A stretch of 31,618 nucleotides of DNA from a virus: positions 1 through 31,618 of the IMG/VR virus record IMGVR_UViG_3300020185_000165. One strand, given 5' to 3'. The notes below the pieces were generated by a model. It was not told the origin of the DNA. It did not search any database and saw nothing but the letters and a program-made list of their open reading frames with translations. This document shows, piece after piece, positions 31,306-31,618 of this stretch. The translations under genes and the position numbers were made by a program. Positions within the stretch are counted from its first letter, which is position 1; every line of letters starts with the position of its first letter.

Positions 31306-31618
31306 TTATTTGTCTATAATAGCATTTAATTCTTTCTTAAGTTTTGTTTTTTTCTTAAGATCAGCTACAATTTTCTCTTTTTCTTCACCTTCAGCTTCTT
31401 TATATTTTTTAGCTAAAGATTTCATTTCACGAGTTAATAATGCTAACTCTTCTTTTGCTTTAGCTAAACCTTTTGTTTTTTTAAGATCTGCTTTAGATGG
31501 TTCTTTATCTTCATTTTCCTCTAACTTATAACTTGCTGTACTATCTTTTACACCTTGGAGAAATCCTCTTCTATAATATTTGTAATCAAGTTCATTATTT
31601 ATATCAATTACATCTTGA
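31306..31618 (-). CDS. Charged coiled-coil protein (partial, C-terminal 104 residues)
   Basis: Enters from the right edge and stops at TAA 31308-31306. The visible part begins near DVIDINNELDYKYYRRGFLQ. It then becomes almost entirely Lys/Glu helix (KTKGLAKAKEELALLTREMK, then SLAKKYKEAEGEEKEKIVAD), ending KKELNAIIDK. A long coiled coil is likely. No known family is recognised and the N-terminus is outside the window. It lies 13 bases upstream of the spanin-like gene, so the two are probably cotranscribed. Confidence 0.7.
   Translation of the reverse strand, partial: QDVIDINNELDYKYYRRGFLQGVKDSTASYKLEENEDKEPSKADLKKTKGLAKAKEELALLTREMKSLAKKYKEAEGEEKEKIVADLKKKTKLKKELNAIIDK

Noticed and set aside
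1-31618. CRISPR arrays, insertion sequences, attachment sites or homing endonucleases
   Set aside because: No regular spaced repeats, transposase motifs, terminal inverted repeats, or GIY-YIG/HNH motifs were found in the reading frames.
31306-31618. The right-edge coiled-coil ORF as the small terminase
   Set aside because: It is charged and helical like some small terminases, but it is separated from the large subunit by two membrane-protein genes, its N-terminal DNA-binding region is not visible, and no specific motif supports it.

Overview
The window is a stretch of a T4-like contractile-tailed phage genome (Caudoviricetes, myovirus morphology). Every gene I can support reads on the minus strand, so gene order in transcription runs from high to low coordinates. 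The DNA is strongly AT-rich, genes are packed with gaps of a few bases or short overlaps, and start codons are preceded by A-rich leaders rather than Shine-Dalgarno sequences. That start-site style, a signal peptide ending SFSQ, and a single-strand-binding protein ending DDLPF (like Bacteroidota SSB tails) point to a Bacteroidota host, probably flavobacterial and possibly marine. The host assignment is inference.

In transcription order: (i) 31618-30623, the end of a charged coiled-coil protein, then two overlapping out-of-frame membrane proteins that look like a spanin-type lysis pair. (ii) 30621-20896, the head module: large terminase (gp17), portal (gp20), five small prohead/core-region genes of unknown function, prohead protease (gp21), acidic scaffold (gp22), major capsid (gp23). 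(iii) 20711-20022, a PhoH-like ATPase between capsid and neck genes. (iv) 19987-13375, neck and tail: gp13-, gp14- and gp15-like proteins, a small coiled-coil protein, sheath (gp18), tube (gp19), a gp26-family protein and an 83-residue ORF that may be joined to it by a programmed frameshift. (v) 13337-4063, tape measure and baseplate: tape measure, a newly called 59-residue ORF, a large structural protein, a LysM/gp53-like protein, a hub-like protein with a C-terminal M15 peptidase, and one unknown. (vi) 4026-1, replication and recombination: a minimal family A DNA polymerase, an overlapping unknown, gp32-like SSB, UvsX-like recombinase and the start of a FEN/RNase H-type 5'-3' exonuclease.

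Four convincing Rho-independent terminators (near 13.37, 14.43, 20.86 and 23.82 kb) divide the late region. Nine gene starts carry the same element, sense-strand ATATTTATAAT or a close variant, usually 12-23 bases before the start codon. It contains the exact reverse complement of the T4 late promoter core TATAAATA and is probably this phage's late promoter in its own orientation.

Most worth a second look: the candidate +1/-2 frameshift before the tape measure; the inverted late-promoter-like element; a family A polymerase with an apparently dead exonuclease region in a T4-type genome; a cysteine-free gp32 with a bacterial SSB-like tip; the peptidase-tipped hub; and the overlapping spanin-like pair. 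There are no tRNAs, CRISPR arrays, insertion sequences or plus-strand genes that I can support. No gap between genes exceeds 300 bases; the longest two (20712-20895 and 23681-23867) hold terminators, hairpins and repeats.
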